Assembly (NCBI GenBank): GCA_017391525.1 | Contig: JAFOYE010000009.1 | Location: forward strand, 1-64,000 | Length of the DNA: 64,000 nucleotides | Source: Paludibacteraceae bacterium | GTDB taxonomy: Bacteria > Bacteroidota > Bacteroidia > Bacteroidales > Paludibacteraceae | Direction: 5' to 3' | Shown here: positions 14,847 to 23,092 of the stretch, piece after piece | Numbering within the stretch: position 1 is the first letter of the stretch | Layout: each line of letters opens with the position of its first letter | Made by a program: the position numbers and the translations under genes | The notes under the pieces: model-generated | Database searches by the model: none | The model's input: the letters and a program-made list of their open reading frames with translations, nothing else | What the model was told of the DNA's origin: nothing

Positions 14847-15951
14847 ATTTCTGTAAGAATCTCTCTATTTTGTTGAAGAAGTGTTTATCCTCTGGTGAGA
14901 CCAGGGTGATAGCTTCGCCTTTGTTCTCCGCACGGGCTGTGCGGCCGATGCGGTGTACATAGTCTTCGGCATCGCGTGGTACATCGTAGTTGATGACTAG
15001 TGGTATATCGTCCACATCAATGCCTCGTGAGACGATGTCTGTGGCTACGAGTACGTCCACTTTGTTGTTGCGGAAGTCGAGCATGACTTCGTCGCGCTCT
15101 TTCTGCTCGAGGTCAGAGTGCATGGCGCGCGCGTCTATATTGTTCGCGCGTAGCGCACGCGTGAGTTCCTTGACTCCTTGCTTCTTGCCTACAAAGACAA
15201 TCACCTTCTTCAACTCCTGCTCCCCTGAACTTCTGAACTTCTGAACAACAAACGCAGTTTTCTGCGCCTCGTAGATATCTACGGCTTGTTGTCGGATGCT
15301 CTCGGGTGGTCGTGATACGGCTATCTGCACTTCAGTTGGGTTGTTCATGATGGCTTTGGCCATCTTGCGGATGTTGGTTGGCATGGTGGCAGAGAACATG
15401 ATGGTCTGACGGTCTTTGGGTAGTCGGTTGACTACGGCCATGATGTCGTCGTAGAAACCCATGTCCAGCATGCGGTCGGCCTCGTCAAGGATGAAGTATT
15501 TGACGCCTGAGAAATCGATGTTGTAGATATTCATCAGGGACAGTAGTCGTCCTGGAGTGGCGATGACGATGTCAGCACCTTTTTGTAGTCCAGTGGACTG
15601 GGTACCCCATGCTCCGCTGTCGTTGCCGCCGTAGATGGCTACTGATGAGAATGGTACATAGAAGCCAAATCCCTCCATCTGTTGGTCGATCTGCTGTGCG
15701 AGCTCACGAGTAGGCGCCATGATGATGGCGTTGAGTTTGTTGGGATCGTGGTTGTCGTAGAGCAGGTTGGTTAGTAGTGGAAGGATGAAGGCGGCAGTTT
15801 TGCCCGTGCCGGTTTGGGCACAGGATATCACGTCGCGTCCTTCTAGAATGACGGGTATGGTATGTTCTTGTACGGGAGTGCACTCGTCAAAGTGCATGTC
15901 CCAGAGGGCATCAAGCACCTCATCTGCTAGTGGTAGTTCGTCGAAATACAT
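14677..15951 (-). CDS. DEAD-box ATP-dependent RNA helicase
   Basis: RhlE-like RNA helicase acting in ribosome assembly or mRNA turnover. Motifs in order: Q-motif CTPVQEHTIPVIL, I AQTGTGKTAAF, Ib ATPGRLL, II LDEADRMLDMG, III FSATMP, V ATDIVSRGID, VI HRIGRTARAE. The basic tail (last 35 residues, Lys/Arg/His/Pro-rich) would bind RNA. Between the two RecA domains, about residues 234-247 (bases 15211-15250, GTTCAGA words on the coding strand) are a short in-frame insert, VVQKFRSSGEQELK. The basic tail is encoded opposite the TPR end of the convergent gene, a 170-base overlap. Confidence 0.95.
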   Translation of the reverse strand: MYFDELPLADEVLDALWDMHFDECTPVQEHTIPVILEGRDVISCAQTGTGKTAAFILPLLTNLLYDNHDPNKLNAIIMAPTRELAQQIDQQMEGFGFYVPFSSVAIYGGNDSGAWGTQSTGLQKGADIVIATPGRLLSLMNIYNIDFSGVKYFILDEADRMLDMGFYDDIMAVVNRLPKDRQTIMFSATMPTNIRKMAKAIMNNPTEVQIAVSRPPESIRQQAVDIYEAQKTAFVVQKFRSSGEQELKKVIVFVGKKQGVKELTRALRANNIDARAMHSDLEQKERDEVMLDFRNNKVDVLVATDIVSRGIDVDDIPLVINYDVPRDAEDYVHRIGRTARAENKGEAITLVSPEDKHFFNKIERFLQKSIERLELPSSLGAAPDSSVCSLVADEPKRSSKHRKGGKPHWHNRKPKHNRPKAHKQ

Positions 15952-15996
15952 GGGTGGTGTTTAATTTTATTAGAATATAGTTGGGTGTCTCTTACT

Positions 15997-16938
15997 TTAT
16001 CTTACTTTCCAGAGTGCCATAGGATGAGTTTGTATACGGCTAATGATAGATTCGTCTGAAAATAACAATTCTGGACTATATTTTTTTGCCACAAACGACT
16101 CTACAAATGCTTGCTCTTCATTGGTAAATTGCAAAAGCCTTTGTAAGAATTCTACTACTTCATCTTTTGCAGTCTCAAAGTCGAACGAATCACCTTTTTT
16201 AAGCATAGGTAGTAATGTGGCACGTATTTGTGAAAATTTGATTTGCTGAATACCGCTCAAATCATATGTTGTATGTGGCATTTCATTCCCTCCGACTGCT
16301 AAATAAAATAGCACAATCTTGCGCAGTAAGTCCATATCTATTGTTTGCATAAGTTCGCTATGCAACAGATTGTATACGTCGTATAAATCTCTACAAGTAT
16401 GTCTTTCGATCAATGCTTTTATTTTGCTTCCAAATAGTTCAATCGGTTCTAGGGTATTAATTGTAGTGTTGTGTAAGAAGTTGATATTGGTTATTCGATA
16501 CTGTGGCATAAAAATATGATGTCGCATCGAATAGTTGATTTCTATCTTGATATTATCACGATTACCACCAGCATTTTGATAAAAGAAAACCCATGAATCC
16601 AATGAGTGTGGATTCTTAGTGTTAGGGCTCAGGTTGTACCCCTGACTAGTCATATATGCCAAAATCTCTGCATTGATATTTGACCTATACTGCAACATTT
16701 CGTCTCGTGTACAATCTTTATGAAAGTCCAAGTCAATATCCACAGACAGACGTGGCATATTGAAAACAGTAAGGTTAATGGCAGTGCCCCCTTTTAACAC
16801 TAAACAATCATTCAGTCTGTTGTTTTGAGCAATAAACTGTAGTACATCTACCAGTCGCAGTACCTTCTCTAAATTATCACGCAAAAAATGTGTTTCGTTT
16901 GCTAGTCGAGCAACATCGTTTTTATTATACGAGTTCAT
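15997..16938 (-). CDS. abiEii: AbiEii-type nucleotidyltransferase toxin
   Basis: Type IV toxin-antitoxin toxin of the AbiEii/AbiGii family. The nucleotidyltransferase signature LVLKGGTAINLTVF at about residues 46-60 is followed by the acidic RLSVDIDLDFHKD block at about 63-75. A second conserved region around residue 180 (KIKALIERHTCRDLYDVYNLL) matches the family's KxxALxxRxxxRDxxDxY motif. 313 residues. Its start overlaps the antitoxin gene by 14 bases. In known systems the pair gives abortive phage resistance; that function here is inferred. Confidence 0.9.
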   Translation of the reverse strand: MNSYNKNDVARLANETHFLRDNLEKVLRLVDVLQFIAQNNRLNDCLVLKGGTAINLTVFNMPRLSVDIDLDFHKDCTRDEMLQYRSNINAEILAYMTSQGYNLSPNTKNPHSLDSWVFFYQNAGGNRDNIKIEINYSMRHHIFMPQYRITNINFLHNTTINTLEPIELFGSKIKALIERHTCRDLYDVYNLLHSELMQTIDMDLLRKIVLFYLAVGGNEMPHTTYDLSGIQQIKFSQIRATLLPMLKKGDSFDFETAKDEVVEFLQRLLQFTNEEQAFVESFVAKKYSPELLFSDESIISRIQTHPMALWKVR

Positions 16939-17683
16939 CTGTGTTTTGTTGGTTGATAGTTAGTAGATTATGAGGGAAATAGATTCGCCATGTTGCATTA
17001 AAGGTGTCACTATCTCCATCAGATGTCATATAGGTGACACTTTCTTTAGCATATGGTTGGCATATTGCAGTGATAGCTGCTGCTTTAGGAAGTTGTAGTT
17101 GCTCAAATAAAAATCCAAGCTTTTTGTATAGTGCAATTTTGTTGTATGCCTCCAAAATGGCTATTACTATTTCTTCACGAATATACTGTACGCTATGAAG
17201 GCAGTTAATTAGTTCTTCCCAGCCACCACATAGATCAATACGATCAATGCAATCAACAATTGTTCGTTCTATATTTGTAACTCGAACATGAGAATCAGCT
17301 ATAGGAGTATCAACATAGATGTGTGTGGCTATACGATGAAAATGAAAGTGGTTTCCGTCAAAATCAAAGTGATTAAATGCTTGCTTTCCTCCAATACTTA
17401 CATTAAAGTATATTTGGTGAGCTAGACCGTGATATTCCATTGCTGCATGATAAGCAATGTATGACGAAGGTGTAATGGCGCAACCAATTTGAAATTTGTT
17501 CGCTTCTGGGAGATGTGTGGCTATATTATTCACACAGTATAATCCACGTCGAATTTTAGAAATCAGTCCTTTGTCTTGGTAACGCAAGAGTAGTGTTTGT
17601 GCACTACGCATATTGCCTGTAATTTGCGCCACATCTTGTGGAGAAAATAGGGTTTTGCTATGTAATTTTGATAATATATCCAT
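16925..17683 (-). CDS. abiEi: AbiEi-type antitoxin / transcriptional regulator
   Basis: 252 residues, first gene of the toxin-antitoxin pair. The N-terminal winged-helix (about 1-55) contains LFSPQDVAQITGN and LLLRYQDKGLISKIRRGLY, the pattern of AbiEi antitoxins that autorepress their operon; the C-terminal domain (about 75-250) includes TNIERTIVDCID, conserved in the AbiEi_4 group. The promoter lies 22-52 bases upstream and three perfect 15-mer direct repeats lie 113-171 bases upstream, a candidate operator. Confidence 0.87.
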   Translation of the reverse strand: MDILSKLHSKTLFSPQDVAQITGNMRSAQTLLLRYQDKGLISKIRRGLYCVNNIATHLPEANKFQIGCAITPSSYIAYHAAMEYHGLAHQIYFNVSIGGKQAFNHFDFDGNHFHFHRIATHIYVDTPIADSHVRVTNIERTIVDCIDRIDLCGGWEELINCLHSVQYIREEIVIAILEAYNKIALYKKLGFLFEQLQLPKAAAITAICQPYAKESVTYMTSDGDSDTFNATWRIYFPHNLLTINQQNTDELV

Positions 17684-17704
17684 GGATGTGTTTCAAATTT
17701 TCAG

Positions 17705-17735
17705 CAAAGATACAATAAAAAGTTGAATTATCAAA
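17705..17735 (-). promoter_or_regulatory. Promoter of abiEi-abiEii
   Basis: On the minus strand: TTTG (17732-17735), 19-base spacer, TATCTTTG (17705-17712). Expected transcript start near 17698, about 15 bases before the abiEi ATG. Confidence 0.75.
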
Positions 17736-17795
17736 CAAAATCTTAAACTTTTTACGTTTTTTTTATAGAATGGTTAAATTTTTGTGTGATAATTG

Positions 17796-17854
17796 CAAAA
17801 TGTTCAAAGTAAACAAACAAAATGTTCAAAGTCTTCGTTCAAAATGTTCAAAGT
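17796..17854. repeat. Three 15-mer direct repeats with exact 22-base period
   Basis: CAAAATGTTCAAAGT occurs without mismatch at 17796, 17818 and 17840. The 7-base spacers (AAACAAA, CTTCGTT) differ. Two helical turns separate the copies. They lie upstream of the abiE promoter and could bind a protein on one DNA face. Confidence 0.85.
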
Positions 17855-18120
17855 GCGCCATAGAGTGCAGTTTAAAGGACGCTCATTACACTCACTACTG
17901 TTTAGAGTTTAGAGGCGAGGTATAAAACGTAAACCAAACATCTGCGCAACATCTGCGTAAGGGGTGCTGCAAATGTCAAGTGTTAAGTGTTAAGTCGATG
18001 CGATTGGTTTGGTGCAATACCCAATACCCTTGCAATACCCTTGCAATAGGACCAACGGATCATTAGACTTCCCCGTTACCACTCCGATATTACTCTGAAC
18101 CTTTCTCGAAGGGATAAACA
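17855..18120. other. Gene-poor spacer with GTTTAGA and GTGTTAA words
   Basis: Contains TTTAGAGTTTAGAG (around 17910) and a doubled GTGTTAA (around 17980). An open frame of 84 codons covers 17990-18244 on the minus strand but runs through the hairpin at 18121 and has no family resemblance. I see no gene here. Confidence 0.5.
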
Positions 18121-18150
18121 CACCACAACCGCCCTGAGTGAGCGGTTGTG
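18121..18150 (-). terminator. Hairpin terminator after the 43-codon gene, copy 1
   Basis: CACAACCGC pairs with GCGGTTGTG over a nine-base loop. It lies 37 bases beyond the stop of the small gene at 18187-18318. A 30-base identical copy is at 18438-18467. Confidence 0.65.
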
Positions 18151-18186
18151 AGATGGAATATCTAATGGTGTGTAGTAGAATGTTTG

Positions 18187-18318
18187 TTATACTAGTGAGG
18201 TTTTGTAGGCTTTGTGCATTTGGTTGTGATGCTGAATCTCCCATTGGTAATCAATCGTTCTTTGAGATTGCTGAGCTAACCACTCTTGTGCATTATTTAA
18301 GTAATCGGTTGCACTCAT
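18187..18318 (-). CDS. Possible 43-residue protein, unknown function
   Basis: Minus-strand ATG at 18318. The product begins MSATDYLNNAQEWLAQQ and ends KAYKTSLV; it is polar and probably helical, rich in Gln, Asn and His. The case for a gene is the context: a -7 box TACCTTTG (18369-18376) about 50 bases upstream, a clean short leader, and a hairpin 37 bases downstream, forming a complete transcription unit. I do not recognise the sequence; it could also be the surviving start of a decayed gene. Confidence 0.45.
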   Translation of the reverse strand: MSATDYLNNAQEWLAQQSQRTIDYQWEIQHHNQMHKAYKTSLV

Positions 18319-18368
18319 AAAACATAGTTTTATTTAATATTTTTGTAGCATGCTACAGATTTTCGCTG

Positions 18369-18400
18369 CAAAGGTAATGTTTTTTTGTGAAATATGCAAC
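18369..18400 (-). promoter_or_regulatory. Promoter of the 43-codon gene
   Basis: Minus-strand TACCTTTG at 18369-18376; at the -33 position there is GTTG (18397-18400), a one-base variant of TTTG, with a 20-base spacer. Confidence 0.55.
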
Positions 18401-18437
18401 TATTGGGCTTATTTTTTCTGAAAGAGTGGACTAACAA

Positions 18438-18470
18438 CACCACAACCGCCCTGAGTGAGCGGTTGTGGTG
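18438..18470 (-). terminator. Hairpin terminator after the Gly-rich small gene, copy 2
   Basis: A 12-bp stem, CACCACAACCGC with GCGGTTGTGGTG, same sequence core as the hairpin at 18121. It lies about 40 bases past the stop of the gene at 18508-18642. Confidence 0.65.
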
Positions 18471-18507
18471 TATGATAAGCCCGAAGGCTAATAAATCGAT
18501 TTGGTGA

Positions 18508-18642
18508 TTAGCGCATGCCGCCACCATCGCCACTGCCGTACATCATGTCGAAACTGCCTGGACCTCCTGGGCTGGCCATGAGTACAGTATTTGCAATTAC
18601 TTCAATTGCCTCAGTTTGAGGCGCGATATATACTTTTTTCAT
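18508..18642 (-). CDS. Small peptide of the MKKxYxxP type with Gly-rich tail
   Basis: 44 residues from the ATG at 18642: it begins MKKVYIAPQTEAIEVIANTV, continues LMASPGGPGSFDMM and ends GSGDGGGMR. The MKKxYxxPxxExxxV...LxASPGG pattern recalls a very common class of uncharacterised short Bacteroidales peptides, often next to surface protein genes (from memory). It lies 146 bases downstream of the large secreted protein on the same strand and may share its transcript. Function unknown; a leader-plus-Gly-core organisation would also suit a modified peptide, but no maturation enzyme is nearby. Confidence 0.6.
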   Translation of the reverse strand: MKKVYIAPQTEAIEVIANTVLMASPGGPGSFDMMYGSGDGGGMR

Positions 18643-18647
18643 AAGTC

Positions 18648-18786
18648 TTAAATGTTCTAATCGCAGCTTCGCTGCTGTTCTATAGCCCTAAAGGGCTGTT
18701 CTAAAGTTCTAACTGTTTTTATTGATTGTGTTCTAAAGGCTCTAAATGTTTGGAACTTTTAGAACCCTTAGAACTTTTGAACTCGC
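18648..18786. repeat. GTTCTAA linker-hairpin array downstream of the large secreted protein
   Basis: Words GTTCTAA, GTTCTAT, GTTCTAAA, TTAGAAC alternate with stems CAGCTTCGCTG and GCCCTAAAGGGC. The array continues right up to the stop codon of the large gene. Confidence 0.75.
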
Positions 18787-18788
18787 TT

Positions 18789-21700
18789 TTAGAAGCGCAC
18801 GCCTTGTGCGTTGAACTTCTCGCCGTTGCGAATGATGATGAGTTGACCGTTCTCAATCACCTTGATAGTGGTGTTCTCACCGTTGGTGATGTTGTCGAGA
18901 CCAGTAGCTGCATCCTCACGTGTCACCACGCGCGCACGAACCTTAAGAGGATCACCATTTTTATCAGTGATAGTGAAGAGACCACACAAGCCACGTATAT
19001 CTACAACTCCGTTGTACAAATAACCCTCATTACCTACGTAGTATTCGGTTGAACCATTGGTTTGACCACTTGCGCTGTAGTAACCTTGGAAGAATATTTG
19101 CACGTTCAATTCTTGGCTTCCTTCTACGCCTTGACCTGCAGCACCATCTGGTAGGATAGTAACGTTCTCAACGACGAGTTTGTCCATATTCTCTTTAGGA
19201 AGGACGAGATATGGCATACCTGCGGAGAGTTCATTCTCCTCTTTAAGGTTAATGTTGATACCTTCACCAGCTACGTGCTCGGTAACAGTACCCAGTGAGT
19301 ATGCTTTACCGATGACAGAAGCAGGCATGTTGAATGGCACGCAGAGAGTGTAGTAACCATCGTTAGCGGTGAAGCTACGCTCGATAACAACATCTACGGT
19401 ATTGCCAATGTTAGCTGCAATTACAGCGTCGTTGTTGCCAGTTGTGAGGGTGATGGTAATTGTTGGATATTTAACAGAGAGTTTCTTAGTATCGGTATTC
19501 CATGTGAAAATATAGTCACCTGCAATGTCTGCAACGATAGTACAGTTGTAGTCATCACCAGATTTCTGTTCGAATGTCCAACCTGTTGTTAAGCCATCGC
19601 TATTGCGTTGCATTGTTCCTTGGTTACCCCACCATTTGCCGTCTCTAGGATTGGTCATGTCTTGCACTTTAAACTTGTATTCTCCTTCCTCTAATGTGAC
19701 AGTGGTAGTAACGGTTTTATCATCAACTTTAGTAAACTCATTAGCAAGTCCCCACTCATTGAATGAACCGCACAAATACCAACTTGAGCAGTCTGTACAA
19801 GTTTCTTCTGGATAAGTAACAGAGAGTTTGTTATCAGCATATGACCAAGTAAAGATATATTCACCTGTAGCATCTGGTACAATACCCGCGTTTACGTCTT
19901 TGTTATCCTCTGTCACTTTAACAAACGTCCAACCTGCGCTGTTATTACGTTTCATTTCTCCTGTGTTTGTCCAATCTTCAGTTCCTACAACCATTCTAAA
20001 GTCATTATAAACATTGCGCTCAAGTTCAACGGTTGCAGATGCCGTTTTGCCGTCCGCAGCAGGAATCAAACGTGTAGCCAATCTATCCCAACTATTCATA
20101 CCGCCTGCTAAGAATACAGGTACGGGAACATTGGTGCCGTCAGGGTATTTAACAGAAAGTTTGTTTCCATCATATGTCCATGTGAAGGTGTATGTACCTG
20201 CGAGGTCGGTGATAATATGTGCTTTATCACCCTCAGAGGTAAATGTCCAATCGGTGCAATTACCACGCCACATGATGCCAGCATTCTTGTAATATATTGA
20301 ATTTGCAACGATGTTGAAATGATATACACTATTAGCCTCTAATTCAACTGCAACAGAAGTTGTTTTGTGATCTGCTGCTTCTGTGAATTCTTTATCCTCA
20401 CCAATGCCAACTAAAGTTACCTCTTGTGCAACAGATCCCTCTACCCAATCAGAAACAACTGCAGTGAGTTTTTTTGTAGAAACATCAAGTGTGTAGGTGA
20501 TTGTACCTGTACCATCTTTTTCAATCTCAAGTTTCGTGCCAGAAGCAACTTCCCAATCGTAGGAATGGTTTCTAATAGCTTTGTAGTCATATTCTCCTGC
20601 TACGGCTGTCACTATTTTTACAAGTGTAAATTGGTTTTTGTCTGTTGCGTCTTGTACCATTTGGTTTTCCACGCTATTTACATCCCAGTGGCATCCTGTA
20701 ACAGCAGCATCACCAACAATGGTATAAACAGGTGCTGCGAATGAACTAGTGGTTGTAAGTTCGATATATGTTCCATCGAATGTGATAGTAAGGTCACCAT
20801 CAGCAGCAAGAACGAAACTAATGTTATTATCCTCTGCTTCAAATACATTTTCAATAGCAGATTTTAAATTACTATAACCCCATTTACCAGCCCATGTTCC
20901 ATCAGTAATGCGGAACTTATAGTATTTATTTGCTTCAAGTCCAGAAACAGTGTGTGTAAATTTCTGAGTAGCATCGTTCCATGTCATTTTAATTGTATTT
21001 GGTGACCACTGTTCGTTGCCTTCGCCATCAATAGTCATACCAAATCCAGCAGCATTACCAGTGAGGTAGCGGTCAGGTGCTACGGCAGGTGTGTAAGTAG
21101 ACCATTCACCAGAGCATGTGTATGAACCATTGTACCACATGTCAGTTGATTGTGTAATGGTATATAGGTCTTTGGTGTCTTCAGGAATATCTAACACTTC
21201 AGTACGAGCATTGTAATCGTTTTTACCATCTTTGCTCACACGAATGAATTGTACTTTTTGATAGCGTGCGATGTCAATATCTAATTTCCAAACATTACTT
21301 TCCCATGGAGCTAATGTCATGAGAGTGCCTAAGCCACTTTTCATTTCTCCCTCAGTGCCAGAGGCATATGCACTAATAGCAGCATCACCTTGTGTCCACC
21401 AGTTATGCTCCATCTTGCAATAGATGGTCTTGATAACAGGCTCGATGTAAGTATAGTTAGCGGTAAGTGTATATTCACCAGCAGACAAAGTTGTAATGCT
21501 GATAGGGTTCGCCGTTTTATCCACAGATGTAACACCTGTGCCTAATGTCCAGCCTGAGAAAGTATAATCTTTGAACTTTGGTGCTTCAACTGGATATGCA
21601 GTCCCTTCGCCTACAGGGACAGTTTGACTATCTTGTAGCTTTGTTGCTCCACACACCCACGTAATCTCCACATTATGTTTTGGTTCCGCAGTATAATAAG

Positions 21701-22445
21701 CATAGTATGTCGCATCGGCTGTAGGATTAATCGTTAAAGTAGCATCCGCTGTTTGACGTGTACCATTATCATCATACCAACCAGCAAAAACATATCCTTC
21801 TACATCAGTTTGTGCGGTCAAAGTAGTGTTTGCAGTATAACCGCAAGTAATTTTTCCAGAACTGAGAGATGTAGTTGTGGTACAAGTTTTATAGTTAGTA
21901 AATTTAAAGGAACTAGCTGTCAATGTTCCCGGGGAAGTTTTTTCCGCATAGGTAGCACCCTTGTCTGTAGAAACTTTTGCCTTAACGGTAATAGTTTTAT
22001 TCATAGCACTAATGTTATCACCTACCCAACCTAAAGATAGAGTTGCATCATTACTGCCTGAAGCAGGAGTAAGCATTTGATAATGACCAGATTTAAATTC
22101 CCAATTACCCAAATTCACAGATTTAGTTCGGTGAGCAGCATTTTTTAGATTAGAAGTTCCCCAATTACCAGATCCCCAACTGTCATCATTATTAATCACA
22201 GCCATGTATGTAGCATCTGTCCACCCTGAGGTTGGTAAAGAATTATACCAAAGTTGCGTATTATTCACAACAGTCATGCTACGTGTTTCAGTATAACTAC
22301 TTTTACCTATACACAACTGCTTAGAGGATTTCGACCAACCGCCTTTGTTATGGAAATAAACATAACCGCCCTTGAAAGAAGGTCCCGCCCATGCACTTGT
22401 GACACACAGGATGGCTGCAAAAAATAAGAAGATTGATTTTTTCAT
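18789..22445 (-). CDS. Large secreted multidomain protein with carbohydrate-binding-like repeats
   Basis: 1218 residues. Signal peptide about 1-20 (cleavage after AWA). A unique N-terminal region (to about 195) is followed by two InlB B-repeat-like beta modules (YVFAGWYDDNG, YTFSGWTLG, about 200-335), a possible CBM26-like module (IYCKMEHNWW... VQFIRVSKDG, about 340-450), and several E-set-like modules. Three tandem modules of about 100 residues end in near-identical strands (YTFTWTYDGNKLSVKYP, YIFTWSYADNKLSVTYP, YIFTWNTDTKKLSVKYP); one has WYLCGSFNEWG, reminiscent of glycogen-binding CBM48. The C-terminus (KVIENGQLIIIRNGEKFNAQG) resembles Bacteroidales surface-sorting tails. I infer a surface starch/glycan-binding or adhesive role; no catalytic motif was found. 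Confidence 0.75.
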   Translation of the reverse strand: MKKSIFLFFAAILCVTSAWAGPSFKGGYVYFHNKGGWSKSSKQLCIGKSSYTETRSMTVVNNTQLWYNSLPTSGWTDATYMAVINNDDSWGSGNWGTSNLKNAAHRTKSVNLGNWEFKSGHYQMLTPASGSNDATLSLGWVGDNISAMNKTITVKAKVSTDKGATYAEKTSPGTLTASSFKFTNYKTCTTTTSLSSGKITCGYTANTTLTAQTDVEGYVFAGWYDDNGTRQTADATLTINPTADATYYAYYTAEPKHNVEITWVCGATKLQDSQTVPVGEGTAYPVEAPKFKDYTFSGWTLGTGVTSVDKTANPISITTLSAGEYTLTANYTYIEPVIKTIYCKMEHNWWTQGDAAISAYASGTEGEMKSGLGTLMTLAPWESNVWKLDIDIARYQKVQFIRVSKDGKNDYNARTEVLDIPEDTKDLYTITQSTDMWYNGSYTCSGEWSTYTPAVAPDRYLTGNAAGFGMTIDGEGNEQWSPNTIKMTWNDATQKFTHTVSGLEANKYYKFRITDGTWAGKWGYSNLKSAIENVFEAEDNNISFVLAADGDLTITFDGTYIELTTTSSFAAPVYTIVGDAAVTGCHWDVNSVENQMVQDATDKNQFTLVKIVTAVAGEYDYKAIRNHSYDWEVASGTKLEIEKDGTGTITYTLDVSTKKLTAVVSDWVEGSVAQEVTLVGIGEDKEFTEAADHKTTSVAVELEANSVYHFNIVANSIYYKNAGIMWRGNCTDWTFTSEGDKAHIITDLAGTYTFTWTYDGNKLSVKYPDGTNVPVPVFLAGGMNSWDRLATRLIPAADGKTASATVELERNVYNDFRMVVGTEDWTNTGEMKRNNSAGWTFVKVTEDNKDVNAGIVPDATGEYIFTWSYADNKLSVTYPEETCTDCSSWYLCGSFNEWGLANEFTKVDDKTVTTTVTLEEGEYKFKVQDMTNPRDGKWWGNQGTMQRNSDGLTTGWTFEQKSGDDYNCTIVADIAGDYIFTWNTDTKKLSVKYPTITITLTTGNNDAVIAANIGNTVDVVIERSFTANDGYYTLCVPFNMPASVIGKAYSLGTVTEHVAGEGININLKEENELSAGMPYLVLPKENMDKLVVENVTILPDGAAGQGVEGSQELNVQIFFQGYYSASGQTNGSTEYYVGNEGYLYNGVVDIRGLCGLFTITDKNGDPLKVRARVVTREDAATGLDNITNGENTTIKVIENGQLIIIRNGEKFNAQGVRF

Positions 22446-22568
22446 ATAAAAGTATTTTTGAAGTTAATATATTCGTTTTATATAAGCCTAACATTCAATA
22501 TTTTACCAAAACGCAATAATTGCGGTGAAATTGATAACTAATATGTAGCTACGCTACAAAATAGCATG

Positions 22569-22576
22569 CAAAATTA
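22569..22576 (-). promoter_or_regulatory. -7 box of the large secreted protein gene
   Basis: Minus-strand TAATTTTG. The -33 position has no clear TTTG. The leader of about 115 bases contains a small hairpin GTAGC-TAC-GCTAC (22547-22559). Confidence 0.5.
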
Positions 22577-22599
22577 GTCAAATTTTTCATATTAAGCAA

Positions 22600-23064
22600 G
22601 AAAATAAACAAAAAAGTGTGATTTTTTTAATTGGAAAAGCAAAATCTTTGATTTAAGACATTGCATTTATGCGATAGCTGTGGTGTAAGGTGTAGAGGCT
22701 TGGACTTTATCGCTTTGCCCTAATATCCCTTAACTATCCTTTATATATCCCTTGGTTATCCTACACTGATCCTTCAGTGAAATTCCTATGAAATTCCTAT
22801 GAAGTCCCTATGAAGTCCTTATGAAGTCCTTATGAAGTCCTTATGAAGTCCCTATGAAGTCCCTATGGAAGTAAGTGGCATGTAAGAGGCATACTATAGG
22901 CAATACGTAGGCCCCTAGCGCTACGCATGAGGTGACTAAAATTATAGTTTATTGCTGCACAAATGCATCTGTATCCCTTGCTTATCCCTTCGGTAAGGGT
23001 AGCGTAAGGGTACACAAATGACAGGGTAAAAATAGGGCATTGAAATTTAACAAATTTTAGAAAA
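22600..23064. other. Intergenic region with an 11-base tandem array
   Basis: No gene seen. It holds a 17-mer (22641-22657) repeated upstream of gyrB, T/C-rich words around ATCCCTT, the 11-base tandem repeat at 22785-22872, and a CTTCGG-loop hairpin (22988-22999) with TAAGGGTA words to about 23030. Confidence 0.6.
22785..22872. repeat. 11-base tandem repeat, 8 copies
   Basis: Unit CCTATGAAGTC: copies 2, 3 and 7 are exact, 4-6 read CTTATGAAGTC, the first ends AATT and the last is degraded. The period equals about one helical turn. Confidence 0.9.
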
Positions 23065-23092
23065 ATAAAACCCGCACGGATGCGGGTTTTAT
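23065..23092. terminator. Bidirectional terminator
   Basis: ATAAAACCCGCA pairs with TGCGGGTTTTAT (12 bp) over loop CGGA. A and T runs on both sides let it act on either strand; the likely client is the epimerase transcript arriving on the minus strand. Confidence 0.8.

Noticed and set aside
16925..17683. AbiE locus as part of a larger defence island or prophage
   Set aside because: Neighbours are a helicase gene and repeat-filled gaps; no integrase, restriction or phage genes are visible within the window.
17796..17854. Possible CRISPR array
   Set aside because: Only three 15-base repeats with 7-base spacers; far too short for a CRISPR, and no cas genes are nearby.
17990..18244. 84-codon minus-strand frame
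   Set aside because: Runs through the terminator hairpin at 18121 and overlaps the better supported small gene in another frame.
22988..23030. Riboswitch or structured leader
   Set aside because: Only a short CTTCGG-type hairpin and simple words; nothing matches a known aptamer and no gene starts nearby.
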